From Parachryseolinea silvisoli (lineage in GTDB: Bacteria > Bacteroidota > Bacteroidia > Cytophagales > Cyclobacteriaceae), in the NCBI RefSeq assembly GCF_021190955.1, contig NZ_JAIOAO010000004.1:555429-619428 (forward strand): a stretch of DNA of 64,000 nucleotides, read 5' to 3'. This document shows positions 35,910 through 45,352 of this stretch, piece after piece. Both the position numbers and the translations under genes were made by a program. Numbering within the stretch: the stretch's first letter is position 1; each line of letters starts with the position of its first letter. The notes beneath the pieces were generated by a model. It was not told where the DNA came from. It searched no databases and worked only from the letters and a program-made list of their open reading frames with translations.

Positions 35910-36830
35910 TCAATTGAAAGAAGCCCTAAACTCCAGCGGTGATTGGTTGGTCTTTGTCTTGAATAATTTGTTGAAAGATTGCGGGTGGGCGAAGCCCAGG
36001 TCGTAGGCAACTTCGCTGACAGACAACTTCGTTGTTGATAGTTTTTCTTTTGCTTTCTCGATCAATTTGTCGTGGATGTGCTGCTGTGTGTTTTGTCCCG
36101 TCAACATCTTTAGCAAGGTGCTTAGATATTTGGGTGATATATTTAGGGCCGTGGCTATATCCTGAACCGCCGGTAGCCCCTTTGTGCTTATTTCGTCACT
36201 ATTGAAGTAATCCGCCAGCAGCTTCTCCAGGCGAGCCAGTATTTGATGATTGGTATTTTCGCGGGTAATGAACTGCCGGTTGTAAAATCTTTCAGCATAA
36301 TTCAGAAGGGTTTCGATCTGAGAGATAATGATCTGTTTACTGAATTTATCGATGTTAGCATGATACTCCTGTTGGATATTTTGCGTGATGTGGTTGATCG
36401 TTGCTTCTTCCTTTTCGGAGACAAACAAGGCTTCGTTTACGGAGTAATCAAAATAGCCGTATTGTTTGATGGTATTTGCTAACGGGGTATTCCACAAAAA
36501 GTCCGGGTGAATCAACAGCATCCAGCCGGACTTTTCTATAGTCGCCTGTGGATCAATCTCGATTCTGAAGACCTGGTTAGGTGAAATGAAAAACATTACA
36601 CCCTCGTCAAAATCATATTCTTGTTGCCCGTATTTTAGTTTTGCGTTTAAGCCTCGCTTCAGGGAAATGTTATAGAAATCAAGGACCCAGTTGGTTTGGC
36701 TGAATTCCGGCGAGCAAATAATTTTTGAGTAATCGACAATGCTGATCAGTGGGTGTTCGGGCCTGGGCAACCCTCTCAGCTTGTGAAATTCGCTTATCGT
36801 TTTTATTCGTTGGGTTTTGGGCGTTGCCAT
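35910..36830 (-). CDS. AraC-family regulator (paralogue of the one at 28582)
   Basis: A 306-residue protein closely similar in layout and sequence to the AraC gene at 28582-29499: N terminus ending LPRPEHPLISIVD, sensing half with YGQQEYDFDEGVMFFISPNQ, and helix-turn-helix IATALNISPKYLSTLLKMLT and SEVAYDLGFAHPQSFNKLFK. It is upstream of the esterase gene on the same strand and divergent in function from, but adjacent to, an NmrA-like oxidoreductase on the same strand. Either could be regulated by it. Confidence 0.9.
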   Translation of the reverse strand: MATPKTQRIKTISEFHKLRGLPRPEHPLISIVDYSKIICSPEFSQTNWVLDFYNISLKRGLNAKLKYGQQEYDFDEGVMFFISPNQVFRIEIDPQATIEKSGWMLLIHPDFLWNTPLANTIKQYGYFDYSVNEALFVSEKEEATINHITQNIQQEYHANIDKFSKQIIISQIETLLNYAERFYNRQFITRENTNHQILARLEKLLADYFNSDEISTKGLPAVQDIATALNISPKYLSTLLKMLTGQNTQQHIHDKLIEKAKEKLSTTKLSVSEVAYDLGFAHPQSFNKLFKTKTNQSPLEFRASFN

Positions 36831-36999
36831 AATGGTTCGTTAGCGACCATGCTGTTTGGGTATTCTTTCATGCAAAAATCGGCAGAAATCATGTATCTAC
36901 TGTAGCCAAATGTCACATTCTTGTAGTTCAAACGGACGCTAATGCGCCATGCGTACACGGATCTTTGTTCGGCTGGTGCACGCATGGCCATTGAACAGA

Positions 37000-37905
37000 T
37001 TATTCTTCGTGGTACGCAGCTGCGAATTGTTTGGCAAATGCTTCGAGCTTTACTTTTCCCAGTGCCGGTTTGTTGCGATAATAATCCTCATACAACAAAC
37101 CACTGCCCTGGCTGGCTTGCATCTCCACGAATCCGTGCGCAATTTGGGCGTTGAAGCCGATGTTCAGCCAGCCATTCAGAAGCTGTTCATCCGGAATTAC
37201 CTGCCATTGTAAGTCATGCTTGCCGATGGCTGCGCCCAATGCCTTTGCAATTTCGTTGGGTGAATATTCACCACTTGCCACATAGCGGATTGTTCTTCCT
37301 GTGAATGGCTTTTCCATTTCGTCCGCGATGGCATCGGCAATATCTATCGGCGAAACCCAGGGTTCCTTTTTGTCGCCTCCATAATTTGAAATGATTGCCC
37401 CCTTCCTTTTGATGTTCCGGATGAGACCAAACAGATTGGTGTAGAATCCGACGGGACGGATAAACTTGATGTGCACGTCATCCGGTAATTGCTTCAGGAT
37501 GGTTTCAACATTGTAATGGAATTGAAGGATGCCGTTTCCTTTTTGCAGGTGGGCTCCGATGCTGCTCAGGTGTACGACGTGTTTCACACCCGATTGCCGA
37601 ACAGCCTGGCTGTAATTGTTTCCGATCTCGTTGATGGCGCCAATGAAGTCAACTTCCTGATCGAAAAAGTCACCCACCGCCTCCAGTGTTTCCATCAGGT
37701 ACACGATGTCGGCACCTTTGAATGTAGCCGCTAAAAAGTCGACATCAAACATACTGCCTATAACGGCCTTTGCGCCTAAGGATTGGATGTCTTTCTGTCG
37801 TTCGATTTTGCTGGTGATAACAGTTACGTTGTGACCGTTTTTCACCAGCTCCTCCGTGAGTGGCTTACCTACATTCCCTACTGAGCCTGTTAATACGATG
37901 TTCAT
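37000..37905 (-). CDS. NmrA-like NAD(P)H-binding protein (atypical SDR)
   Basis: A 301-residue Rossmann protein. The N terminus MNIVLTGSVGNVGKPLTEEL carries the GxxGxxG motif of the atypical, NmrA/NAD(P)H-binding SDR group, and ADIVYLMETLE, HVVHLSSIGAH and RPVGFYTNLF follow. The canonical YxxxK is not evident, as usual in this group. Such proteins act as redox-sensing or quinone reductase-like enzymes. The ATG at 37905 is preferred over a start 33 bp upstream. It precedes an AraC gene on the same strand. Confidence 0.87.
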   Translation of the reverse strand: MNIVLTGSVGNVGKPLTEELVKNGHNVTVITSKIERQKDIQSLGAKAVIGSMFDVDFLAATFKGADIVYLMETLEAVGDFFDQEVDFIGAINEIGNNYSQAVRQSGVKHVVHLSSIGAHLQKGNGILQFHYNVETILKQLPDDVHIKFIRPVGFYTNLFGLIRNIKRKGAIISNYGGDKKEPWVSPIDIADAIADEMEKPFTGRTIRYVASGEYSPNEIAKALGAAIGKHDLQWQVIPDEQLLNGWLNIGFNAQIAHGFVEMQASQGSGLLYEDYYRNKPALGKVKLEAFAKQFAAAYHEE

Positions 37906-38021
37906 ATTGTCTGTTGATTTTGTTGATACAAAAGTCAACAGCAGCCCAGCGGGGAAAGTAGTCGAAAGTCAGATTGTTGTAGTTAAAAGGTAAGCGATGT
38001 AAGCTCTATGCGCGGAGGAGG

Positions 38022-39347
38022 CTAGCTGGCTTCTTCGATCTTTACTTTGAGGTTTTTCAGCTTTTCATTTTTAATGCCGCTCAGTGCCTGCTTCAGGTGC
38101 GTGCGCCGGATGGCGACAAACGAGGTGTAGTCGAGCGTGGTGATCAGCCCAATCTGGTCGGCAGTCAGGCCGCCTTTTTTCATGAGCAGTCCGGCGATAT
38201 CGCCCTTGCTTACTTTATCTTTTCTGCCGGCGCTGATGTACAGGCAGACAAATTCCGGTGGGGGTGGTAGTACGAGTTTCGGGTTGACTTTGATCTCGAT
38301 GATCTCGTCATCCATGTACGGCGGAACTATTTCGTCTTCGGCGAGGACAAAATATGCCTCGCCTTCGGCATGCATGCGTGCGGTGCGGCCGTTGCGGTGA
38401 ATGAATGCATCGCGTTGTTGCGGCAACTGGTAGTGGACCACGTGTTTTATCTCGGGGATATCGAGGCCGCGGCTGGCGAGGTCGGTGGCGATGAGAACAT
38501 TGTGGGCACCGGCCCGAAACTTGATGAGGTTTTTCTCACGGTCTATCTGCTCCAGGGCGCCGTGGAGGATGCCGTGGGCAAAGTTATGTTTAGTGAAAAG
38601 CGCGCTGATGCGATCAACCGCTTCACGGTGATTGCAAAACACCAGGCACACTTCCTGATTGAATCCTGCCACCAGGCGCATGAGCGTTTCCACCTTCTCT
38701 GTGCTGAGCGTGTGGACGCTTTTGAGCTTCAGCCGGGTGGGGGCGGTGTCGTTGAGGTAGCTGATGCGTTCAGGCTGCGAGAAGGGAATAAAGGAAGGCA
38801 TTATATCCAGCGACGTGGCCGACGTGAGTAAGTGACGCTGTTTGCCGGTGAGGGACTTGAACACGACGGCGAGCTGAGGCTCGAAGCCCATTTGCAGGGA
38901 TTTGTCAAATTCGTCGAGCACTACCCAACGAATTGTTCTGGTATCGAAGGTTTTGCGTAAAATGTGGTCGGCCAGGCGACCCGGGGTGCCTATGATCACT
39001 GCCGGCGGTGTGCTAAGACTGCTTTCTTCGATTTTCATGGCATGGCCACCGTAGAAGCAAGAAACCTTATAATTTGTCTTGAGGTTGCGAAATACCTGCT
39101 CGATTTGAAGCGCCAATTCCCGTGAAGGCACGATGATAAGCGCCTGCACCTCATCCTTTTCGGGTTTCAGGGCCTGGATGACCGGCAACAGAAAGGCAAG
39201 GGTCTTGCCCGACCCGGTGGGCGCGAGAAGCATCAAATTCGGGCTAACTGCCGCCTTCGCAATCGTTTCTTCCTGCATCGGATTGAGTGTTTCGATGCCT
39301 ATATTTTTCAAGTAGTCAGCCTGGGCGGCCTTGGCGGTGCTTTGCAT
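38022..39347 (-). CDS. dbpA: DEAD-box RNA helicase, DbpA-like
   Basis: A 441-residue helicase. Motifs in order are LNPMQEETI (Q), APTGSGKT (I), VPSRELAL (Ia), TPGRLADHI (Ib), VLDEFDKSLQMGF (II), TSAT (III), and HRNGRTARMHAEG (VI). Motif II is DEFD instead of DEAD. The C-terminal ~75 residues (FVCLYISAGRKDKVSKGDIA, then TLDYTSFVAIRR) match the DbpA RNA-binding domain that directs the enzyme to 23S rRNA hairpin 92. It is likely a ribosome assembly factor. I chose the ATG at 39347, with no good signal for the longer form. Confidence 0.85.
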   Translation of the reverse strand: MQSTAKAAQADYLKNIGIETLNPMQEETIAKAAVSPNLMLLAPTGSGKTLAFLLPVIQALKPEKDEVQALIIVPSRELALQIEQVFRNLKTNYKVSCFYGGHAMKIEESSLSTPPAVIIGTPGRLADHILRKTFDTRTIRWVVLDEFDKSLQMGFEPQLAVVFKSLTGKQRHLLTSATSLDIMPSFIPFSQPERISYLNDTAPTRLKLKSVHTLSTEKVETLMRLVAGFNQEVCLVFCNHREAVDRISALFTKHNFAHGILHGALEQIDREKNLIKFRAGAHNVLIATDLASRGLDIPEIKHVVHYQLPQQRDAFIHRNGRTARMHAEGEAYFVLAEDEIVPPYMDDEIIEIKVNPKLVLPPPPEFVCLYISAGRKDKVSKGDIAGLLMKKGGLTADQIGLITTLDYTSFVAIRRTHLKQALSGIKNEKLKNLKVKIEEAS

Positions 39348-39483
39348 GGGGCAAAGGTAAGGTAATCCGGCGGCAACTGGCGGTATTCCACCGCCAATAC
39401 TTATTCCGTAAGACATAGCACCACTCCGGATTGGCGATAGCGAATCTCCAGGTTGATAATTGTGGGATTTTTTCGTCGTGACC

Positions 39484-39933
39484 TTAGCTGTCTTTTGGTC
39501 CTTGATTCAATAATACCCAATAGAATCCAAGGTCGGAAACAGCCTTCACAAAGTTATCAAAGCCAACCGGTTTTACTATATAGCTGTTTGCACCGAGCTT
39601 ATAGCATGTTTGTATATCGGGATCTTCTGCTGACGAAGTGAGCACCACGACAGGAATGGTGTTTGTTCGCTCGTCGGATTTGACCCTTCTCAAAACTTCT
39701 AATCCTCCGATTTTTGGCATTTTTAAATCGAGCAGGATCACTTTGGGGTTAATGACCGGTCTCCCGGTGAAAACTCCCGAGCAAAAAATAAAGTCGAGTG
39801 CTTCGGCGCCGTCCTCCAGATGCACGATATGGTTTGCGATATGCTTTTTGCGGAGTGCGCGAATGGCCATTTCGGCATCACTTGGATTATCCTCCACAAG
39901 AAGAATTTCAACGACAGCATTTTCCATTTGCAT
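39484..39933 (-). CDS. Single-domain response regulator
   Basis: A 149-residue CheY-like receiver. [20 protein letters not shown] supplies the acidic pocket, [13 protein letters not shown] the phospho-acceptor Asp, and [13 protein letters not shown] and [12 protein letters not shown] the conserved Thr/Ser and Lys. There is no output domain. This Rcp1-like form commonly partners with phytochrome-type or PAS kinases. It lies 15 bp downstream of the histidine kinase, so they are one operon and a cognate pair. Confidence 0.92.
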   Translation of the reverse strand: MQMENAVVEILLVEDNPSDAEMAIRALRKKHIANHIVHLEDGAEALDFIFCSGVFTGRPVINPKVILLDLKMPKIGGLEVLRRVKSDERTNTIPVVVLTSSAEDPDIQTCYKLGANSYIVKPVGFDNFVKAVSDLGFYWVLLNQGPKDS

Positions 39934-39948
39934 TATTTTTTTTGTTGA

Positions 39949-42345
39949 TTAAATAGGAAGAGAAAAGAAAAATGTAGCACCTTCTCCAGGTTTTGCATCC
40001 GCCCATATTCTTCCTCCGTGTTTGCTGACTATTCGGTGCGCAATGGCCAAACCCACTCCCGTGCCATCAAATTCATTTACTTTATGAAGACGCTGGAATA
40101 CCCCAAATAGCATATCTGCGTATTTCATGTCAAAGCCCGCCCCGTTGTCCTTTACGGAATATATTACCTCGGTTTCATGTAGTTTTGACTCGATCTCTAT
40201 TATAGGGCACTCTTTTTTAGAGGAGTATTTTGCTGCATTGGAAAGTAAATTAACAAATACCTGATTGATCAGGGCGTAGTCCGCCTCTATCGGTTGCAGG
40301 TTTCCAATTTTTACGCTGGCGTTATCGCTCAGCGAATTGCCGATTTCGTATAGTACATTTTCGACAAGCTCCCTTGTGTTGACCGTTGTTTTCTGCAAGC
40401 CTTTCTTCCCGAGACGGGAGAACGCTAAAAGGTCATCGATAAGGTTTCCCATCTTTTTGGCATTATATTGAATTGTGTCCAGGAGTCGTCTCCCTTCATT
40501 GTCAAGGACAGTCGAAAAATCCTCGTCAAGCATCCTGGCGTAGCCGTCTATTGCTCTTAAAGGCGTGCGTAGGTCATGCGATACTGAATAGGTGAATGAT
40601 TCCATTTCCTTATTTGCCATTTCCAACTGCTGAAGATTCGCCTCCAGGTCGGTATTCAGTTGAATCACCCTTTCCTCAGCTTTTTTTCGATCTGTTATGT
40701 CATAGGAAAAAGTGATGACAAACTGTTTATCCGCCATACTGAAGGTGTCCACCGAAAATAGAACCGGGAACATTGTCCCGGATTTATGGCGCACGAGGAT
40801 TTCTCTATCCCGAACCTTTACGCCCTGCATCAACTCGCGGATTAGTTCTTCCCGCACATCGGAGTCAACCATATTCAATTCCACCGCGGTACGGCCAACG
40901 ACCTCTTCGAGTGTGAAACCGTACATCTTCAAGAGGCTCGCATTAACATCAATCATTGTGCCCGCGGGAAGCCTGCTTATAGAAATGCCCACCGGATTAA
41001 CGTCGAATATCCTGGAGAACTTTTCTTTACTTTCTTTTACCTGATTGATATTCTTCTCAAGTTCTCTATTCACCTGCATTAGTTCTTTTTCGGCGCGGGT
41101 GCGTGCAGAGAAATTGATCCAGACAGTGAAAAATACAATCGTCAGCAGGGCCACCATGCTTACCAGAAGGATGCCAAAGGCGTTGTTGAAATCTCTGCTG
41201 CTTTTTGCGTTTTCCTTCTGCCGTTGAGTCAGCAAATTGGTTTCATCCCGCTGGATGGAGGTGATCAAATGCCTTATTTTATCTGTTATACGATTTCCAT
41301 TTTTTGTCAAGACGAGCCGTTGCGCGGCCTCGAACCCATTTTCGTTTCTTGTTGTGATTAACTTCGCTGTGAACGCTATCCGTTTGTCGATGTATACCGA
41401 CAGAGAATCGAGTATTGTTTCCAGCGACGCGCGGCCCTGGGTGAGCTCTTTCAGTTTTCTGATATTGGTGTGTATGTTGCTTCTTGCGAGCATGAAATGT
41501 TCCAGGTAGCTTGAATCTTGTGTTATCAGGTACCCGCGGCCGCCACTCTCAATATCTTTAACAAAAGACAGTGTTTGCTCGGCCTCGCTCAAGACATTTC
41601 TTGCGTGCTCAACAGATTTAGTAGTGTCTGTAAGTCTGCCAATATAAAAGATCGATAAAACGCTGATTACTGTCAGGAGACTAATGGATGCCACAAAACC
41701 AGCGATCAGCTTTTGCTCAAACCGGATCTTGTGGTGCAACTCGGGCTGCGCGTAATAGATGGCAACAGAAAGAATGAAAAAACCGATCGAAACGTGTACG
41801 GCCAGACGAATAGCGGTAGGTATGTCTGATATGAAATTGATGCCGATTAGGGTAACGATGGAGATGAACGCGATAAATGACAAGTAAATGAACTGATAGG
41901 ACGCTGTTTTTTCCTTCTTTAGTGTTAGTAACCCCACGCTGATCAGCATAAAGTTTATTGCCGAAATAGGGGACATCCTTCCGGCGTAATAGGTTGCTGT
42001 AGTCGATTGATCGTCGCGCACAAAAAGCTCATCCATGCCTATATTCACGCCCAGGACATATTCGGCTATTGTCAGAAACCCTATCAGAAAAATGATGGAA
42101 CAGAGGCCCCTGGAAATGCGGATGCTTACTTTCGTTTTTCCAGGGAAGTGATGGAGGAGTAAAACGACTGAAGAAAATAAGAACCCTAACGCAATATTGA
42201 ATTTCATTTTTACAGCGCCGGGAATAATAATCAGGTATTTTAGAAAATCATTATGCGTCATCCACCCAATGATTACGGACAAGCCGATGAGCATCGTGAT
42301 AAGTGCGGCCGTGACTGAAATAACTTTTTTTTGATTGTCTTTCAT
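39949..42345 (-). CDS. Membrane sensor histidine kinase with CHASE3 and PAS domains
   Basis: A 798-residue kinase. Residues ~1-205 contain about six transmembrane helices of a MASE-like sensor. A CHASE3 domain (ESGGRGYLITQDSSYLEHFM, about 260-395), another membrane helix, a PAS domain (IFDVNPVGISISRLPAGTMI) and a coiled coil follow. The HisKA box is SYSVSHDLRTPLRAIDGY with H590, then HATPase motifs (NLLSNAAKYS, DNGAGFD, GTGVGLAI). It phosphorylates the single-domain regulator encoded next. The signal is unknown. Confidence 0.92.
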   Translation of the reverse strand: MKDNQKKVISVTAALITMLIGLSVIIGWMTHNDFLKYLIIIPGAVKMKFNIALGFLFSSVVLLLHHFPGKTKVSIRISRGLCSIIFLIGFLTIAEYVLGVNIGMDELFVRDDQSTTATYYAGRMSPISAINFMLISVGLLTLKKEKTASYQFIYLSFIAFISIVTLIGINFISDIPTAIRLAVHVSIGFFILSVAIYYAQPELHHKIRFEQKLIAGFVASISLLTVISVLSIFYIGRLTDTTKSVEHARNVLSEAEQTLSFVKDIESGGRGYLITQDSSYLEHFMLARSNIHTNIRKLKELTQGRASLETILDSLSVYIDKRIAFTAKLITTRNENGFEAAQRLVLTKNGNRITDKIRHLITSIQRDETNLLTQRQKENAKSSRDFNNAFGILLVSMVALLTIVFFTVWINFSARTRAEKELMQVNRELEKNINQVKESKEKFSRIFDVNPVGISISRLPAGTMIDVNASLLKMYGFTLEEVVGRTAVELNMVDSDVREELIRELMQGVKVRDREILVRHKSGTMFPVLFSVDTFSMADKQFVITFSYDITDRKKAEERVIQLNTDLEANLQQLEMANKEMESFTYSVSHDLRTPLRAIDGYARMLDEDFSTVLDNEGRRLLDTIQYNAKKMGNLIDDLLAFSRLGKKGLQKTTVNTRELVENVLYEIGNSLSDNASVKIGNLQPIEADYALINQVFVNLLSNAAKYSSKKECPIIEIESKLHETEVIYSVKDNGAGFDMKYADMLFGVFQRLHKVNEFDGTGVGLAIAHRIVSKHGGRIWADAKPGEGATFFFSLPI

Positions 42346-42608
42346 AAGGACTTGTGTGTTTCAGCATGCAAACAACATTGTCTTAACTATTTAGCAGAGA
42401 TCCATATTATACGGTATTGGTCAATTTCTTACAGTCCCGCATAAAATACGGAACTGATCCCAGGCGGGCTCAACCTGTTAGGGGTTGAATGGAATCGGTA
42501 ATTAAGATAATGTTTTTCGGGGGGAATTTTATGACAATTCCTGGAAGGTTATGGTGTATTGTGAACAGTTAAAACCAACTGAATGCGCCATCATGATCTG
42601 CAGACAGA

Positions 42609-45122
42609 CTATAATTTCGGAATTTTACCGTTTTGGGTAAGGAGAATATACCGCTCATTCTTTCGCGTGGGAAAGGAAAGAAGCTCGCCTTTCAGGCTCT
42701 TCCATTTTTTGCCATTGCGGTATACCGTTACAGATTTGCCCGGCCACGGATTGCGTGTGCGACAAGTGGTGCCGGCCTGTGAGCGGATCTCTACAAATTC
42801 TATTTGGCCTTGCCGCTGAGAAGCAGTGACGACAAATCCGCCACGGCAAAGCAAGGAGTACTGCGCATCCCACTCCGCAGGCCATGCAGGGAAGACATGG
42901 ATCACGGGGTCTTGCGCGGGTCCTGAAGGGACAGCCTGGCACAGGGCATAGAGGAGTGCTTCGGCGGCCCGCCCCAGACGCTGCACACTGGTAGCCTGGA
43001 AGCCTTCGCGCAGGTCCATGCGGTTGGGCATCACCTCTACCTCCGCAGTTCTTATCTGGTTCGGGATGAGGTAGCGGGTAGCGTCTGTGCGGCCCAGAAT
43101 CACACCGGCTACCGGCAGCTTGGACAGTACATTCACCCGGGTGTTTGCGTCTATCCCTTCCGGGAAGCCGGCATCGTAGGTGGTGTTGGCAATATCGCGC
43201 ATTTTTGGATCTGACTCCAGGTTGCACAGGTCGAAGAACCACACCGGCATGGTGTTGGCGTCCGGCAGCTTGTTGCCTTCACCATGAATTACCGGGGGCA
43301 TCGACTTCACCCACGTTACGGGCTTGTCCGCGCTTTCGGGGTATGCAGTGGTCAGTGGCAGCGGGGCCAGGTTTGAACTGAATTCCTTCCACAAGGTCCG
43401 CAGCTCCGGGTCTGTATTCAGAATTTCAGAAGCTTTGATCGCCACGGGAAAGATGCCCATCATCGCAGCGATCTCTTCTACCGTATCATGACCGCCCCAT
43501 ACCGATTCGTTGTCGTTGATGTGGTGGATGTGATATTTTCCATCGGCCTCTTTTTTGACGTTGGGGAAATTCCGGTAGAACTCGGCGACTCCTTTCAGCA
43601 TTGGGTATGCTTCTTTCCGGAGCCAGTCCCCATCTTGCGTATATTCATATTTCAGCCAGTATTGGTATGCGATCTTGGCGCCACGGGAGAATATATGTGA
43701 TACATGGCCAAAGGCGCCTCCGCCTTTGTCGGAGGTACTCCACTGTCCGTTTTTCCAGCCGTCGTCTTTCTTCCAGTTCCACCGGCTGAGAAACGGCATT
43801 TTCAAGTAGGCATAGTCTGTAAAAGCCTTCGACCGTTCGCTCCAGGGTTTTCGGAGCAGATATAGCGCTTGCATTTCGGCTGCGATATCTTCCGGCAAAG
43901 GCGCCATGCCGTCGAACGCTACAGTCTCCGGTATATAGATGCCTTTGCTGCCCCACTGCTGACGCGCGGCCTGCGCGCAACTTTCGGACATCGAGGTATA
44001 CATTCTGAACATGGGGTCCATCAACTCCAGGTGGTTGGTGGGCAGGAGCGCGTTGTAGAGACAGCTCTGGTTGGCGCCCCAGTACAGGTTACCCCATTTG
44101 CGGTCGTCGCCACCCGTAGTCCACAGCATGCCGTTGAACTTAGGCGGGTAGGCACCCCGTGAGCTCGTGGCCATGACGTAGAGATAGTAGGTGTAGTGTT
44201 TTTCGACCAGGTCGGCTTCGCCATCGGCGCTGTGCAGGCTTACGAACGACTTTTGCCAGAAGTCGTGCCACCACGCCTGGTTGGCGGTAAGCAGTCCATC
44301 AAATCCTTTGGCTTTGGAGTCGTCGAGCTTTCTGATCGCAGCGGCGACAAGGTCTTCTGCAGGATCGAAGCTGGCTGCGCTGGCCATGTATACGGTGAAT
44401 GTGCTGTTTGACGGAGCCGCGGTAATGCGTGCGGTCGATTCGTTGGCGAGCCCGGCGTTGGCGGCGCGTCCGCTGATCTCCGCCACCACGACCGTACCGC
44501 AGTAGTAGGTGTCTTCGCGGAATTCCTGGAGGAGCACGATCTTGTTGCCGATCACTTTTACTGTAGAGAGCGCTGAATGATTTCCTTTTTTCGTAACGGG
44601 CCACCGTAGTGCGCGGAGGCTGGTCACCACAGGCATGGGGTTGCTGCGTGTATCTTCCACCTGTACCGCCATCACATCCTGCGCATGCCAGGTTAGTGTC
44701 TTCAATGACACACCGGCGCCCGTGAGGGTAACCGTGCCATCGTAGCAGGAGAGGTGCTGTCTGAACGGACCGCCGCGGAAGGTTTCCTGATCCTGGATAA
44801 AATCGATGTCGGCGAACGCCACGCCACCACAGTAATCTGTATGGCGTTCGTAAAAGGCATTGGAGGCGGAGTTGTTGGCAAATACATCTACCCGGTTAAG
44901 CTGGGTATGAAATGCTGTGGGTGTAGTCCACACCAGACCGCCCAGGGTACCGTTTCCCACCGGCATACCTTCTTCGCTTCGGCGTACCGGTTTGTTGTAT
45001 ACCAGGTCTGCGCGTGACACCAGGCTGGCATAATCGACTTTCAGCATACCCGGTTGTGACAACACGTTTTGAGAGATGATCGCTGCAAACAAGAAGGGTA
45101 GAAAGATTTTGATCATTTTCAT
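42609..45122 (-). CDS. DUF5703 / GH95-like secreted glycoside hydrolase
   Basis: An 837-residue protein with a signal peptide (ends near residue 22, ISQNVLSQ). The N-terminal beta-domain has the DUF5703 pattern (YNKPVRRSEEGMPVGNGTLG, then WTTPTAFHTQLNRVDVFAN). The middle is an (alpha/alpha)6-barrel-like region (PPKFNGMLWTTGGDDRKWGN, HHINDNESVWGGHDT), and a C-terminal beta-domain contains HVFPAWPAEWD. It resembles GH95 enzymes distantly. Divergent from the secreted jelly-roll protein and the HTCS gene, it probably belongs to the same polysaccharide locus and attacks a fucosyl or galactosyl substrate. Confidence 0.78.
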   Translation of the reverse strand: MKMIKIFLPFLFAAIISQNVLSQPGMLKVDYASLVSRADLVYNKPVRRSEEGMPVGNGTLGGLVWTTPTAFHTQLNRVDVFANNSASNAFYERHTDYCGGVAFADIDFIQDQETFRGGPFRQHLSCYDGTVTLTGAGVSLKTLTWHAQDVMAVQVEDTRSNPMPVVTSLRALRWPVTKKGNHSALSTVKVIGNKIVLLQEFREDTYYCGTVVVAEISGRAANAGLANESTARITAAPSNSTFTVYMASAASFDPAEDLVAAAIRKLDDSKAKGFDGLLTANQAWWHDFWQKSFVSLHSADGEADLVEKHYTYYLYVMATSSRGAYPPKFNGMLWTTGGDDRKWGNLYWGANQSCLYNALLPTNHLELMDPMFRMYTSMSESCAQAARQQWGSKGIYIPETVAFDGMAPLPEDIAAEMQALYLLRKPWSERSKAFTDYAYLKMPFLSRWNWKKDDGWKNGQWSTSDKGGGAFGHVSHIFSRGAKIAYQYWLKYEYTQDGDWLRKEAYPMLKGVAEFYRNFPNVKKEADGKYHIHHINDNESVWGGHDTVEEIAAMMGIFPVAIKASEILNTDPELRTLWKEFSSNLAPLPLTTAYPESADKPVTWVKSMPPVIHGEGNKLPDANTMPVWFFDLCNLESDPKMRDIANTTYDAGFPEGIDANTRVNVLSKLPVAGVILGRTDATRYLIPNQIRTAEVEVMPNRMDLREGFQATSVQRLGRAAEALLYALCQAVPSGPAQDPVIHVFPAWPAEWDAQYSLLCRGGFVVTASQRQGQIEFVEIRSQAGTTCRTRNPWPGKSVTVYRNGKKWKSLKGELLSFPTRKNERYILLTQNGKIPKL

Positions 45123-45199
45123 AGCAGATGGAATTGGGGCCTACGGATTGATGACGCAAAAATACAGAGCATTCCCCGCGGACCTTTATGAACGGTTGG

Positions 45200-45240
45200 T
45201 AAACACTATTGACCGGCGGCTCCACTAACTTTAGTGTTTA
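45200..45240. promoter_or_regulatory. Inverted-repeat cluster in the divergent region of the polysaccharide locus
   Basis: TAAACACTA (45200-45208) and TAGTGTTTA (45232-45240) are exact reverse complements 23 bp apart. Overlapping the second is a further palindrome, CACTAACTTTAGTG (45223-45236). They lie in the 230-bp space between the divergent GH95-like and jelly-roll genes and are candidate regulator sites. Confidence 0.45.
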
Positions 45241-45352
45241 TTCCGTATGAATGTAGGATTTATACCAATCCTGTCAGGTGTGATGGCTTACAAATCGTCT
45301 CTAAGGTTACTGGTTCGTATTGAATCAGCAGTTAACCCTAAACTAAACACCT

